Of a DNA stretch of 9,624 nt, positions 1 through 6,704 are shown one piece after another. Numbering within the stretch: position 1 is the first letter of the stretch; the number at the start of each line of letters is the position of its first letter. Made by a program: the position numbers and the translations under genes. The notes beneath the pieces were generated by a model. It saw only the letters and a program-made list of their open reading frames with translations, was not told where the DNA came from and made no database searches. This DNA comes from CAKZYD01 sp039026755 (GTDB lineage: Bacteria; Pseudomonadota; Alphaproteobacteria; Sphingomonadales; CAKZYD01): NCBI GenBank assembly GCA_039026755.1, contig JBCCLR010000147.1, positions 1 through 9,624 on the forward strand, in the 5' to 3' direction.

Positions 1-1
1 G

Positions 2-325
2 CGTGAAGCCATGACGTCAATCGTGCGCGATGTACGCATTGTGAACCCGGCTGGCAAAGACAATGACGGCTCAATTGAGCTGTTAGAATTTGAAGGCTAT
101 ACGGGCCGGGATTTTTCCAGTCGCGCTGTGCCGCCCAATCTTGGCAATCTGATGCTACGCTTTCCTGTTCCGGACGTGGATGCATTGGCGCGCTATTTGG
201 CTGGTCAGGGTATCAAGCTGGAATATCAGCCTATTGCCACAACGCTCGCGCCCTATGGCAAGGTGAAGCTCATGGCTATTCGCGCCCCGGACGGCGCCTG
301 GCTTGAGTTCTTTCAAGCGCTTTAG
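2..325 (+). CDS. VOC (glyoxalase/dioxygenase-fold) protein, C-terminal part, truncated by window start
   Basis: The reading frame is open from base 2, so this is the 3' end of a gene that begins upstream. The first ATG in view, at base 11, lies inside a domain and is probably not the start. The visible residues match the last strands of a vicinal-oxygen-chelate module: an 'NLGNLMLRFPVPDVDAL' strand-helix and a terminal 'APDGAWLEFFQAL', whose Glu sits where VOC proteins place their last metal ligand. The tail resembles that of the two-module VOC gene at 4501-5490 ('KDPDGFPIEVFEA'), so the full gene is probably also a two-module VOC protein. Substrate unknown. Its TAG stop overlaps by four bases (TTAG) the TAA stop of the convergent SUMF1-like gene, leaving no room for a terminator between them. 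Confidence 0.75.
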   Translation, partial: REAMTSIVRDVRIVNPAGKDNDGSIELLEFEGYTGRDFSSRAVPPNLGNLMLRFPVPDVDALARYLAGQGIKLEYQPIATTLAPYGKVKLMAIRAPDGAWLEFFQAL

Positions 326-1245
326 TCAACCTCAGCGGCGAGCCGGAAGCCGAGCATGAAACTGCGATAATCTGCACCGTCTTTAGAGCGCACGCCAGCG
401 CGCGCCCAGGCGGGCCCACTGATCCAGCCGCCGCCTTTGGGCGTGCGCGCAGTGCATTCACCGCCGCCCTCGCTGAGCCAGGATGAGCCATCCAGCGGCG
501 CTTTTTCAAGATCGCTATGCCAGCAATCATTGGTCCACTCCCAGGCATTGCCGATCATATCGTAAAGGCCGAAAGCATTGGGTTTGAAGGTGGCAACACG
601 GGTGGCAAACAGATAGCCATCATCGCAATTAAAGCTGGCTCGGCCCGGCCAACGGTGGGCCAGCGTTTCATCGCCCACATTGGCGTACGCGCACGCTTTC
701 CTGCCATCCGTCCCCCAAAACCACGGCGCTTCAGAGCCGGCGCGCATGGCATATTCAAACTCTGCCGTTGACGGTACGCGGTAGCTGCGACCGGCTTTCT
801 TTGACACCCATTTTGCAAAGGCTGTGGCATCGCTCCAGCTGACGCACAGCACCGGTTCTTCCTCCCGCTGCGCAAAGCCCACATTCGCCCAGCTATGTGC
901 GTGTACATAGCCATAGCCTTTTCCGTCAAAGAAATTGCAGCCTTCCAGCGTCTTGCCGTCACGTTTAAGCTTTTTGCCTTGATAGCCAGTCTCGGCAATA
1001 AATTGGCGATATTGGGCACGTGTCGTTTCGGTCTTGGCCATAGCAAACGGCTGTTTGATCTTAACGCGCTGTTTGGGGCGTTCGCTGGGCCGGCGAAAGG
1101 CTTCAAATTCATGAGAACCAAGCATCACCTCACCAGCCGGGATAACCACCATTTCTGGGCAAGTATCACAGTCTTTAAAGCTGTCCTGCGCGCGTGCAGA
1201 TTGCATGGGAGCCAAAAGGCATAGCAGGATAAAAAGTCTAATCAT
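322..1245 (-). CDS. Exported SUMF1/formylglycine-generating-enzyme-like protein lacking the active-site cysteines
   Basis: The 307-residue product begins with a signal peptide (MIRLFILLCLL, cleavage near SARA-Q at residue 19), so it should act in the periplasm or outside. The FGE-sulfatase (SUMF1) domain follows: MVVIPAGEVMLGS at 32-44, EEEPVLCVSW at 128-137, RVPSTAEFEYAMRAG at 156-170, NAFGLYDMIGNAWEW at 223-237, KGGGW at 270-274 and GFRLA at 299-303. True formylglycine-generating enzymes carry two cysteines just after the GG-[ST]-[WY] motif. By eye these positions are Ser275 and Ala280 here, so sulfatase activation is unlikely and a binding or other role is more plausible. Eight cysteines remain, including a CDTC pair just after the signal peptide (26 and 29). 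The reading frame continues upstream to 1572, but the ATG at 1245 is chosen because it starts a signal peptide and overlaps the stop of the preceding gene by eight bases, suggesting translational coupling. No sulfatase gene is in view. Confidence 0.85.
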   Translation of the reverse strand: MIRLFILLCLLAPMQSARAQDSFKDCDTCPEMVVIPAGEVMLGSHEFEAFRRPSERPKQRVKIKQPFAMAKTETTRAQYRQFIAETGYQGKKLKRDGKTLEGCNFFDGKGYGYVHAHSWANVGFAQREEEPVLCVSWSDATAFAKWVSKKAGRSYRVPSTAEFEYAMRAGSEAPWFWGTDGRKACAYANVGDETLAHRWPGRASFNCDDGYLFATRVATFKPNAFGLYDMIGNAWEWTNDCWHSDLEKAPLDGSSWLSEGGGECTARTPKGGGWISGPAWARAGVRSKDGADYRSFMLGFRLAAEVD

Positions 1246-2248
1246 CAAGCTGCTCAAGCGATTGTAAGAACGTAAATCCCTCGCGGTGGCAAAAGGCGGA
1301 AAGCTCACCGATGTTTGCGCCAAACTGGCGCGAGCCAGCATCGGCCACGCCATAAGCGACTGAACGCTGCGCACCGGTCCGCCGGATCGAATAGTAAATG
1401 AAGTCAGGCCGCGTATCGTAAAATGGATATTCCTTCTCGCGCAGCAGGATGTCGAAAGAGGCGCCGTCGCTTGTCCGGATCGCAGTTGCGATTCCGCCTT
1501 GGCTATGCACGCGCAAGTCATCAACCAATTGCTCGTTGCGCTCGTCATCAAAAAACCGGAGGGCGCAGACATACAGTCTAGCGCGGCGCATTTTTAGCGG
1601 CTGGTCAAGTTGAGTGCCGGCATAGAAGCTCTCGTCTGCAGTCAGGAATGTTGCATCAACACGCCAATATTTTTCTTGTGACAGCGTGAGATTGTGAACG
1701 GAATATCGCTCTTTCTCGCCCTTTCCAAACACACAGGCTTTGTCTTTCATGGCACCTTTAAATTGCGCTGCATCGCGGGTGAAAAACACATCGCAGCTGT
1801 CCATAAAGAACACATCTTTCTTCTTTAACTGGATGAATTTCTCCGGATCGTTGTGCGCACCGATAAGGGATTTTGCATCTTTAAAAAACCCCTGCTGCAT
1901 GCGGATCGCCGTATCAGTTGGCTGTGCAGAAAAGATGACGATGCGCTGGCGCACCAGGTCCGCCGGGTCGTTGTCTTTATATTCTTCGACATAAAAGACA
2001 TGGTCGCCAAATTGCGGTGCATTCATGCGTTTGTGAATGGTGTGAATGCGAACGGCCGGCTCGCCTTTCGCGCGGGAACGCCAGTGGAACCAGCGCTGCT
2101 CCTCATTATCAAATTCGCCTTCAAACCAGTCAGTCAGGATCAAGATGTCGCGCGCGAAGGGGTTTTCCGCATCATCGGCAATAGAGCCGGGCGCGAGCGC
2201 GGTGCTAAACGCTATCAAGATTAGAATTTTAAGCACGATGCGAAGCAT
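1238..2248 (-). CDS. Exported CpeT/CpcT-family (chromophore-lyase-like) protein
   Basis: The 336-residue product has an N-terminal signal peptide (LRIVLKILILIAFSTALA, cleavage probably near residues 19-24) and then a CpeT/CpcT-type domain. Family marks are ILTDWFEGEFDN at 37-48, the strand HVFYVEEYKDNDPADLVRQ at 83-101, and CDVFFTRDAAQFKGAM at 152-167 followed by Cys172. In cyanobacteria CpcT/CpeT proteins attach bilins to phycobiliprotein cysteines. No phycobiliprotein is visible here and the protein is exported, so lyase activity is not implied. About 100 residues follow the recognised core, from roughly 230 to the end, and I cannot assign them. The ATG at 2248 is preferred over an in-frame ATG at 2281 because a strong Shine-Dalgarno (GGAAGGGGGG) lies just upstream and the signal peptide begins there. 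It is first in an operon with the SUMF1-like gene. A paralogue is at 3515-4474. Confidence 0.75.
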   Translation of the reverse strand: MLRIVLKILILIAFSTALAPGSIADDAENPFARDILILTDWFEGEFDNEEQRWFHWRSRAKGEPAVRIHTIHKRMNAPQFGDHVFYVEEYKDNDPADLVRQRIVIFSAQPTDTAIRMQQGFFKDAKSLIGAHNDPEKFIQLKKKDVFFMDSCDVFFTRDAAQFKGAMKDKACVFGKGEKERYSVHNLTLSQEKYWRVDATFLTADESFYAGTQLDQPLKMRRARLYVCALRFFDDERNEQLVDDLRVHSQGGIATAIRTSDGASFDILLREKEYPFYDTRPDFIYYSIRRTGAQRSVAYGVADAGSRQFGANIGELSAFCHREGFTFLQSLEQLDD

Positions 2249-2346
2249 GGCCCCCCTTCCAACAAAGTAATAGATAAACATGTGTGTATGTAATATATGT
2301 CATTGTATAAAGCCATCGCGAAAGTATCGGCTTAAGGGGGATTGAT
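2249..2346. promoter_or_regulatory. Divergent intergenic region between two CpeT-containing units
   Basis: These 98 bases separate genes transcribed outward on both sides, so they should hold both promoters. The middle is strongly AT-rich. A TATAAA at 2306-2311 could be the -10 box for the rightward unit, but no good -35 is visible. Ribosome binding sites sit at both ends: GGAAGGGGGG on the minus strand, and AAGGGGG at 2334-2340 on the plus strand, six bases before the TTG start. Bases 2274-2289 carry the AT-rich motif shared with the other divergent region. Promoter placement is inference. Confidence 0.5.
2274..2289 (+). promoter_or_regulatory. Shared AT-rich motif, copy 1 (candidate operator)
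   Basis: ATAAACATGTGTGTAT matches the minus-strand copy at 9161-9176 (ATAAACATATGCATAT) at 13 of 16 positions, including the first eight. Both copies lie in divergent intergenic regions. It could be a common regulator site, but AT-rich DNA gives such matches by chance more easily than average. Confidence 0.3.
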
Positions 2347-3210
2347 TTGGCGCAGGTAAAACGGCTGTTTGTGGATGGCCTATTCGGCCAGACCCATGTG
2401 CGCATTGCGCGGCCCGATGTGGTTAAACATCCGCCGCTTGTGTGCCTCCATATGTTTCCGCAATCGGGCCGAAATTTCGCAAAATTTGTTGCCGCTGCCA
2501 GTACAGACCGTGTTGTTCTAGCGCCTGATTTCCCCGGGCATGGCGAATCTGACAGTCTCGATACGCCCATTGCTGCTGAAGACTATGCACGCTCGATTTG
2601 GGCGGCAGTCGATCGCTTGGGCACGCTTGAGCAAACCGGGCAGGTTGATCTGTTTGGCATCCATGCGGGGGCCAAGCTCGCCGTTGAGGCGGCATGCCAG
2701 CGTCCGCAGCATGTTCGCAAAATCGTGCTGTCCTCGGCCGCGGTTTTAAACCCCGATGACGTGGCAGAGTTCAGAGAAGCATTTTCGCCAAAACCGCTTG
2801 ATGAAGCGGGGACACGCTTTACGCATTGGTGGGCGCTAATCACGCAAGGTCGCAAAGAGTATATGACGCTAGAAACCTGCGCTGAAGCTTTTGCTGAAGT
2901 GTTGCGCGGCGGCGAAAAATACGAATGGGGCCATGCCGCAGTGTTTGATTATAATCTCAGGTTCCCACGCCAGCTAAAATCACTGACCCAGCCCGTGGCG
3001 CTGCTCAACCCAAAAGATGAGCTGTATGAAAAGACGCTGCGGACGCTCGACTATCTCAAAGACGTTCAACTCTTTGACCTGCCGCACTGGAGCCATGGCT
3101 ATATCGAGAGCTTTCCGCATGAGGTGGCCGACTTGGTGTGCGGCTGGCTCGATGATGCACGGCCAGACACCAGAACCGCCACTGCGCGACCCGTCGTTTC
3201 AAACGTATAG
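2347..3210 (+). CDS. Alpha/beta-hydrolase-fold protein with His at the nucleophile position
   Basis: The 287-residue product has the usual layout of the family: oxyanion-region strand LVCLHMFPQSG (31-41), DFPGHGESD (61-69), nucleophile-elbow strand VDLFGIHAGAK (100-110), acid-loop NPKDELY (221-227, candidate acid Asp224) and late HWSHGYIESFP (247-257, candidate base His250). The elbow reads G-I-H-A-G where G-x-S-x-G is expected, so the Ser nucleophile is replaced by His106 and classical ester or amide hydrolysis is doubtful. The fold is also used for non-hydrolytic and cofactor-free oxygenase chemistry, so another reaction or a non-catalytic role is possible. There is no signal peptide, so it is cytoplasmic. 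The start is a TTG at 2347, supported by AAGGGGG six bases upstream. It is first in the rightward unit, 14 bases before the DUF1330 gene. Confidence 0.85.
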   Translation: MAQVKRLFVDGLFGQTHVRIARPDVVKHPPLVCLHMFPQSGRNFAKFVAAASTDRVVLAPDFPGHGESDSLDTPIAAEDYARSIWAAVDRLGTLEQTGQVDLFGIHAGAKLAVEAACQRPQHVRKIVLSSAAVLNPDDVAEFREAFSPKPLDEAGTRFTHWWALITQGRKEYMTLETCAEAFAEVLRGGEKYEWGHAAVFDYNLRFPRQLKSLTQPVALLNPKDELYEKTLRTLDYLKDVQLFDLPHWSHGYIESFPHEVADLVCGWLDDARPDTRTATARPVVSNV

Positions 3211-3224
3211 AAGGATATTTTTGA

Positions 3225-3518
3225 GTGCCTGCTTTTATGATCATTGCCGTCAAAATGCATGACCGCGAAAAGTTTATCGCCGGCTATGGCAAAGCCGTAC
3301 CGCCGCTTGTGAACAGATTTGGTGGCGAATATGTTGTCGTCGCGCCGGGTGCAACGCTGCTCGAAGGCACCCTTGAAGGATATACATCTATTGCCGTTTC
3401 GAAATGGCCAGACCGTGAGGCGGCGATGGCATTTTGGCAATCAGAGGACTATGCGGAGGTGAAGAAACTGCGCGATGGCCTGGCCGACGCGCAAGTGTTG
3501 TTGGTGGATGCGCCATGA
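3225..3518 (+). CDS. DUF1330 family protein
   Basis: The 97-residue product matches the DUF1330 pattern: an opening strand (PAFMIIAVKMHD), a Tyr-containing helix (EKFIAGYGKAVPPLV), GGEYVVVAPGATLLEG in the middle, and the closing WPDREAAMAFWQSEDYAEVKKLR. These are small ferredoxin-like alpha/beta proteins, usually dimers. The biochemical role of the family is not established. The size is normal for the family. The start is a GTG at 3225, with AGAAGGA nine bases upstream. The later ATG at 3237 would be too far from that site and would cut the first strand. It lies between the hydrolase-fold gene and the CpeT-like gene, and overlaps the latter by ATGA, so the three are co-translated. Confidence 0.85.
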   Translation: MPAFMIIAVKMHDREKFIAGYGKAVPPLVNRFGGEYVVVAPGATLLEGTLEGYTSIAVSKWPDREAAMAFWQSEDYAEVKKLRDGLADAQVLLVDAP

Positions 3519-4474
3519 CCTTCAAATCCACCACAAAGGCAGCGCTAATCGCTGCATTTCTTATCGGGTCATTCGCCGCGACCCACTCGGCTTTTGCCCA
3601 AGGCGAAGATGGGACCAAAGCGCAGCGCAATCTGCAGATTATCGCCGAAATGTTGCCGGGTCGGTATGACAATGCCAACCAAAGCTATTTTGATCGCCGG
3701 CTGAAAAAGCCGGAGGGCCAGCGGCATGCGCGCAGCGCGCTGCAGGTTGCGCGGCTTGATGCGCCGGATATCAGCGCTGCAGTGTTTAGAGCAACACTGT
3801 CGCGTGGGGAAGCGGCAGCGCAGAGCTTCGTCTATGCCCTGAACGTCGATGAAAAAGACAGCGAAGCTGTGCGCATGCGCGTTTACGCAGCTGATGCGGC
3901 CGCTGATGTCGGCAAAGACAGTTATCTGAAGGGCTGCGACCTCTTATGGCGCGAAGAAGCCGGCCAATTTGCCGGCAGCGTTGAAAGCAGCCGAAAATGC
4001 AAGTCCAAGCATGCGGCAACCGCAATGCTGCTCTCAGAAGATGCATTATGGGCCAACTTTAAAGACAGTGATCAAGGCTATTTCACGCTTGAGCGGGCAC
4101 GCAGTTTCAGCTGCTATGTGGACGTTCCCGGCGTCGGTGGCGGCCGCGATATTCCTTACAAGCGCTATGAGATTGCCGATATCCACGACAAGGGTGGGAA
4201 AGAGTGGATCGCGCTGGATGATGGTTCGGAAGTCTCCATCACACTGACAAATGTGCGCTGGCCCATGAACAACTTGAAGGGCATTTTTACCCGGCATTCT
4301 TTCGTGATGTATGTGGGCAAGCGCGAAAATGGCGAAGAAAGAGAAGTCAGCTACGCTTGGACTTTGCCGACCGCGCCGCGCATCGGCATGAACTTAAAGT
4401 GGATGCTCGTGAACTGCTATATGCTGTCGAGTCAAGACGTTACGCCATTCTTTAAAGACGAGCCACTTCCTTAA
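3515..4474 (+). CDS. Second exported CpeT/CpcT-family (chromophore-lyase-like) protein
   Basis: The 319-residue product starts with a signal peptide (FKSTTKAALIAAFLIGSF, cleavage at AFA-Q, residue 28). The CpeT-type core includes AEMLPGRYDN (44-53), a mixed strand region to about 125, GCDLLWREEAGQFAGSVE (140-157) and Cys162. It aligns with the divergent paralogue at 1238-2248: CDLLWREEAGQFAG against CDVFFTRDAAQFKG, then a second Cys 20-21 residues after the first, then FTLERARSFSC against LKMRRARLYVC. Three cysteines therefore sit at matching places. The C-terminal 110 or so residues are not recognised. The ATG at 3515 is chosen because it starts the signal peptide and forms an ATGA overlap with the DUF1330 stop; the frame is open further upstream inside that gene. 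Function unknown; bilin or other small-molecule binding is only a family-based guess. Confidence 0.75.
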   Translation: MTFKSTTKAALIAAFLIGSFAATHSAFAQGEDGTKAQRNLQIIAEMLPGRYDNANQSYFDRRLKKPEGQRHARSALQVARLDAPDISAAVFRATLSRGEAAAQSFVYALNVDEKDSEAVRMRVYAADAAADVGKDSYLKGCDLLWREEAGQFAGSVESSRKCKSKHAATAMLLSEDALWANFKDSDQGYFTLERARSFSCYVDVPGVGGGRDIPYKRYEIADIHDKGGKEWIALDDGSEVSITLTNVRWPMNNLKGIFTRHSFVMYVGKRENGEEREVSYAWTLPTAPRIGMNLKWMLVNCYMLSSQDVTPFFKDEPLP

Positions 4475-4500
4475 TCCAAACATCAGCACGAGTTTTTTTA

Positions 4501-5490
4501 ATGGCAGAAGATATTTTTGTTCCCAAAAGCAGCGCTGAAGACGCGCTGGTTGGGCCGCTGCATACGGTCACCTACGTGACCAGCGATAAATCGACCGTGG
4601 AGCAGATTTTTACGCAAGGCTATGGACTGGCACGCTCCGGTTGGATGGCGCCGACGCCAGATCAGCAGCGCTATCTCGGCTTTGAGGGCGCGGGCGATAT
4701 CGAAATTTGCGCATTTAACAAAGTGGGTGAGGGCGCCAACATTCAAACCCGGGTGATTTACGTGAATGAAGGGGCGCCGGAAGTGCGGCCGGCCTATGAT
4801 GGGCTCTATACCGGCGGGGCAACACTCAGCTTTCCCATGCATGACATGCGGGCGCATGAAAAAGTCATGGCAGGCATTGGTGTCCACTCAACAATCGGCG
4901 TGAAGGAGATGGAGTTTACCAGCCCGGCGGGCGAGACCTATATTTCCGCTGAAATTGTTTATAAGGCGCCAGAGCACGTTTTTGTTATGGGTGTGACGCG
5001 GCCGGACATCTTCGTGCCGACTGGGCCGATTGACCCAGCGACGGGGGTAGGCGGACCATCTTATTCGGCGCGCTGCATGAATGTGGCCGATGAAACCGTG
5101 GATTTTTTCCGGGACGTGCTCGGCTATGAGATCCGCCGCGATGCGCAATTTGAAGTGGGAGAGCGCTCGGCACTGCTGATGCCCGAGGGTACGAAAGAGC
5201 GCTTTGTGCAAGGCTTCGCACCGGGCACCAGCACGGGCTATGTCGTCCTCATGCACCATGGTGAAGCGACGAAGCATAGCCCCGCCCCTGGCTTTGGCCC
5301 GCCCAATCGCGGGATCGGGATGTGGTCCTTTGCAGCGCTAGACGTTGCTGCGGTCTATGACCGGGCCAAGGCTTTTGGGCTAAGCGATGTCACGGCGCCG
5401 ACCGTGATGCAGAGCCCGTTTCTGCCGGAGACTAAAACGCTTTTGATGAAAGATCCCGATGGCTTTCCCATCGAGGTGTTTGAAGCTTAG
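4501..5490 (+). CDS. Two-module VOC (glyoxalase/dioxygenase-superfamily) protein
   Basis: The 329-residue product is the size of a double VOC protein. Module one runs from about GPLHTVTYVTSDKSTVEQIF (18-37) to SAEIVYK (149-155). Module two runs from YSARCMNVADETVDFFRDV (188-206) to DPDGFPIEVFE (318-328), with the typical late Glu at 325. His21 sits at the usual first metal-ligand place of module one. In module two the equivalent place is Ser or Ala, so metal binding there may be incomplete. Such proteins include extradiol dioxygenases, lyases and isomerases, and the reaction here cannot be read from sequence. There is no signal peptide, so it is cytoplasmic. It follows the CpeT-like gene by 26 bases that contain a seven-T run and no clear Shine-Dalgarno. 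It ends convergently on the aminotransferase gene with a TTAG overlap. Its tail resembles the truncated VOC gene at the window start. Confidence 0.85.
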   Translation: MAEDIFVPKSSAEDALVGPLHTVTYVTSDKSTVEQIFTQGYGLARSGWMAPTPDQQRYLGFEGAGDIEICAFNKVGEGANIQTRVIYVNEGAPEVRPAYDGLYTGGATLSFPMHDMRAHEKVMAGIGVHSTIGVKEMEFTSPAGETYISAEIVYKAPEHVFVMGVTRPDIFVPTGPIDPATGVGGPSYSARCMNVADETVDFFRDVLGYEIRRDAQFEVGERSALLMPEGTKERFVQGFAPGTSTGYVVLMHHGEATKHSPAPGFGPPNRGIGMWSFAALDVAAVYDRAKAFGLSDVTAPTVMQSPFLPETKTLLMKDPDGFPIEVFEA

Positions 5491-6659
5491 CCGGCAACCT
5501 GGCTTAGGTGCTCAATGAACGGCGCAATATCCTTATCTTTGAGGCCAGCAACATTGATGCGGCCGGTCAATGACATGTAAACGGCATGGTCGTCAGCAAG
5601 CTGTTCAACAATCGCTTGATCAATTGGAAGCAGTGAAAATATGCCGCGCTGCGCGCCAACTTTGGCCAGCGGCGGGCATTGATTGGCGCCCTTGGCAAGC
5701 GCGCTTCGGATACTGTCAATCCGCGCCCGCATAGTGTCCAACTCCGCGCACCAATCGGCCTTAAGCTCCGGGGTGTTGAGCACATGGGCAATCAGCGCCG
5801 CGCCGTAAGAAGGCGCCATGGAATAAGCGGAACGGCCAATGGAAACCAGGCTATCAAGCGCCGCATCAGCTTCGCGTTGGTGTGCTGATTTGACGAATAA
5901 AACCCCGACCCGTTCGCGATACAGCCCAAAGGTTTTCGAGCATGACAGCGCGAGGAGCGCCCTTGGCACCCGCGCAAGCAGGCCGCGCAAATGCGCTAGA
6001 TCGTCCTCCAGAGCGGTGCTAAGGCCATAATATGCACTGTCAATCAATGGAATGACGCCGCGCTCGGCCATTTTGTCATACAGTGCGAACTGCGCGTCAA
6101 CGGGCATGTCCGTGCCTGTTGGATTATGCGCGGGGCCTTGTGTGATGAAGACATCGCCTGCTTGGGCAGCATCCACCGCATCAAAGATCTCATCAGTGCA
6201 AACGCGCTGTGTCCGGGCATTGAAAAAGCGATGCGTTTGCACCGCCAGCTTTGCCGCTTCGGGGATCGATGTATGCAAGGGCCAGGTCGGCAAGCCCACA
6301 TGCACAGTGGCCTGCGGATTAACGCGCGCAATCAGTTCAATGGCAAGCCGAATTGCACCAGTGCCGCCGAGGCCTTGGACGCTGCACAGATAGGGTGGCA
6401 TGTGCTTCGCAAAAACCAAGGCCTGCATGGCATCTAAAAACGCGATTTGCCCGCGCATGCCGATATAGCCCTTTGTTGTTTCGGTCTGGAGCAAATGCTG
6501 CTGCGCTGCTGCAACGGCGCGCATGATCGGCGACTGGCCAGAACCATCCCGGTAAATGCCAAGGCCAACATCAATTTTTCCAGGTCGTTTGTCCTCGCGG
6601 ATCTTCTTCATCATGCCGAACAGCAGGTCTGGCGGCGATGGTTCTGCCCGGTCAAACAT
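5487..6659 (-). CDS. Class I aminotransferase, aspartate/aromatic amino acid type
   Basis: This PLP enzyme should exchange an amino group between an aromatic or acidic amino acid and 2-oxoglutarate. The 390-residue length is typical of the AspC/TyrB group. Matching motifs are GLGIYRDGSG (32-41), GYIGMRGQIAFL (64-75), GLGGTGAIRLA (96-106), LPTWPLH (123-129, Trp126), HNPTG (178-182), IDSAYYG (206-212), SKTFGLYRERVG (241-252, PLP Lys242 and phosphate-binding Arg250), an Arg276 matching the side-chain carboxylate Arg, and GRINVAG (366-372, Arg367 for the alpha-carboxylate). The usual HGCCHNPTG reads QGPAHNPTG here. The ATG at 6659 is preferred over the adjacent TTG at 6662; AGGGA lies seven bases upstream. 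It is last in the IclR-amidohydrolase-aminotransferase unit, 45 bases after the amidohydrolase, which points to a catabolic rather than a housekeeping copy. No signal peptide. The exact substrate is not readable. Confidence 0.92.
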   Translation of the reverse strand: MFDRAEPSPPDLLFGMMKKIREDKRPGKIDVGLGIYRDGSGQSPIMRAVAAAQQHLLQTETTKGYIGMRGQIAFLDAMQALVFAKHMPPYLCSVQGLGGTGAIRLAIELIARVNPQATVHVGLPTWPLHTSIPEAAKLAVQTHRFFNARTQRVCTDEIFDAVDAAQAGDVFITQGPAHNPTGTDMPVDAQFALYDKMAERGVIPLIDSAYYGLSTALEDDLAHLRGLLARVPRALLALSCSKTFGLYRERVGVLFVKSAHQREADAALDSLVSIGRSAYSMAPSYGAALIAHVLNTPELKADWCAELDTMRARIDSIRSALAKGANQCPPLAKVGAQRGIFSLLPIDQAIVEQLADDHAVYMSLTGRINVAGLKDKDIAPFIEHLSQVAG

Positions 6660-6704
6660 CAAAAATTCCCTAGACTTTTGCAGTTCATGAGGGCGGTTAT
6701 CATC

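Noticed and set aside
555..1121. 188-codon open frame on the minus strand inside the SUMF1-like gene
   Set aside because: It overlaps a well-supported gene in another frame, and its translation has no recognisable domain and many Arg/Pro/Ala shadow residues.
1246..1572. N-terminal extension of the SUMF1-like gene by 109 residues
   Set aside because: The extension lies entirely inside the CpeT-like gene on the same strand, has low-complexity shadow-like composition, and is followed by a clear signal peptide starting at the ATG at 1245.
2249..2281. Upstream ATG at 2281 for the first CpeT-like gene
   Set aside because: It would place the strong GGAAGGGGGG Shine-Dalgarno inside the coding region and put extra residues before a normal signal peptide.
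3434..3514. Upstream start for the second CpeT-like gene inside the DUF1330 gene
   Set aside because: The ATG at 3515 gives a signal peptide and an ATGA stop/start overlap; the upstream stretch is a frame-shifted shadow of DUF1330.
4475..4500. Intrinsic terminator between the CpeT-like and VOC genes (seven-T run)
   Set aside because: No GC-rich stem precedes the T-run, and the genes are co-directional with short spacing.
6660..6704. Separate promoter or terminator between amidohydrolase and aminotransferase
   Set aside because: The 45-base gap shows only a ribosome binding site (AGGGA) and no clear hairpin or promoter boxes.
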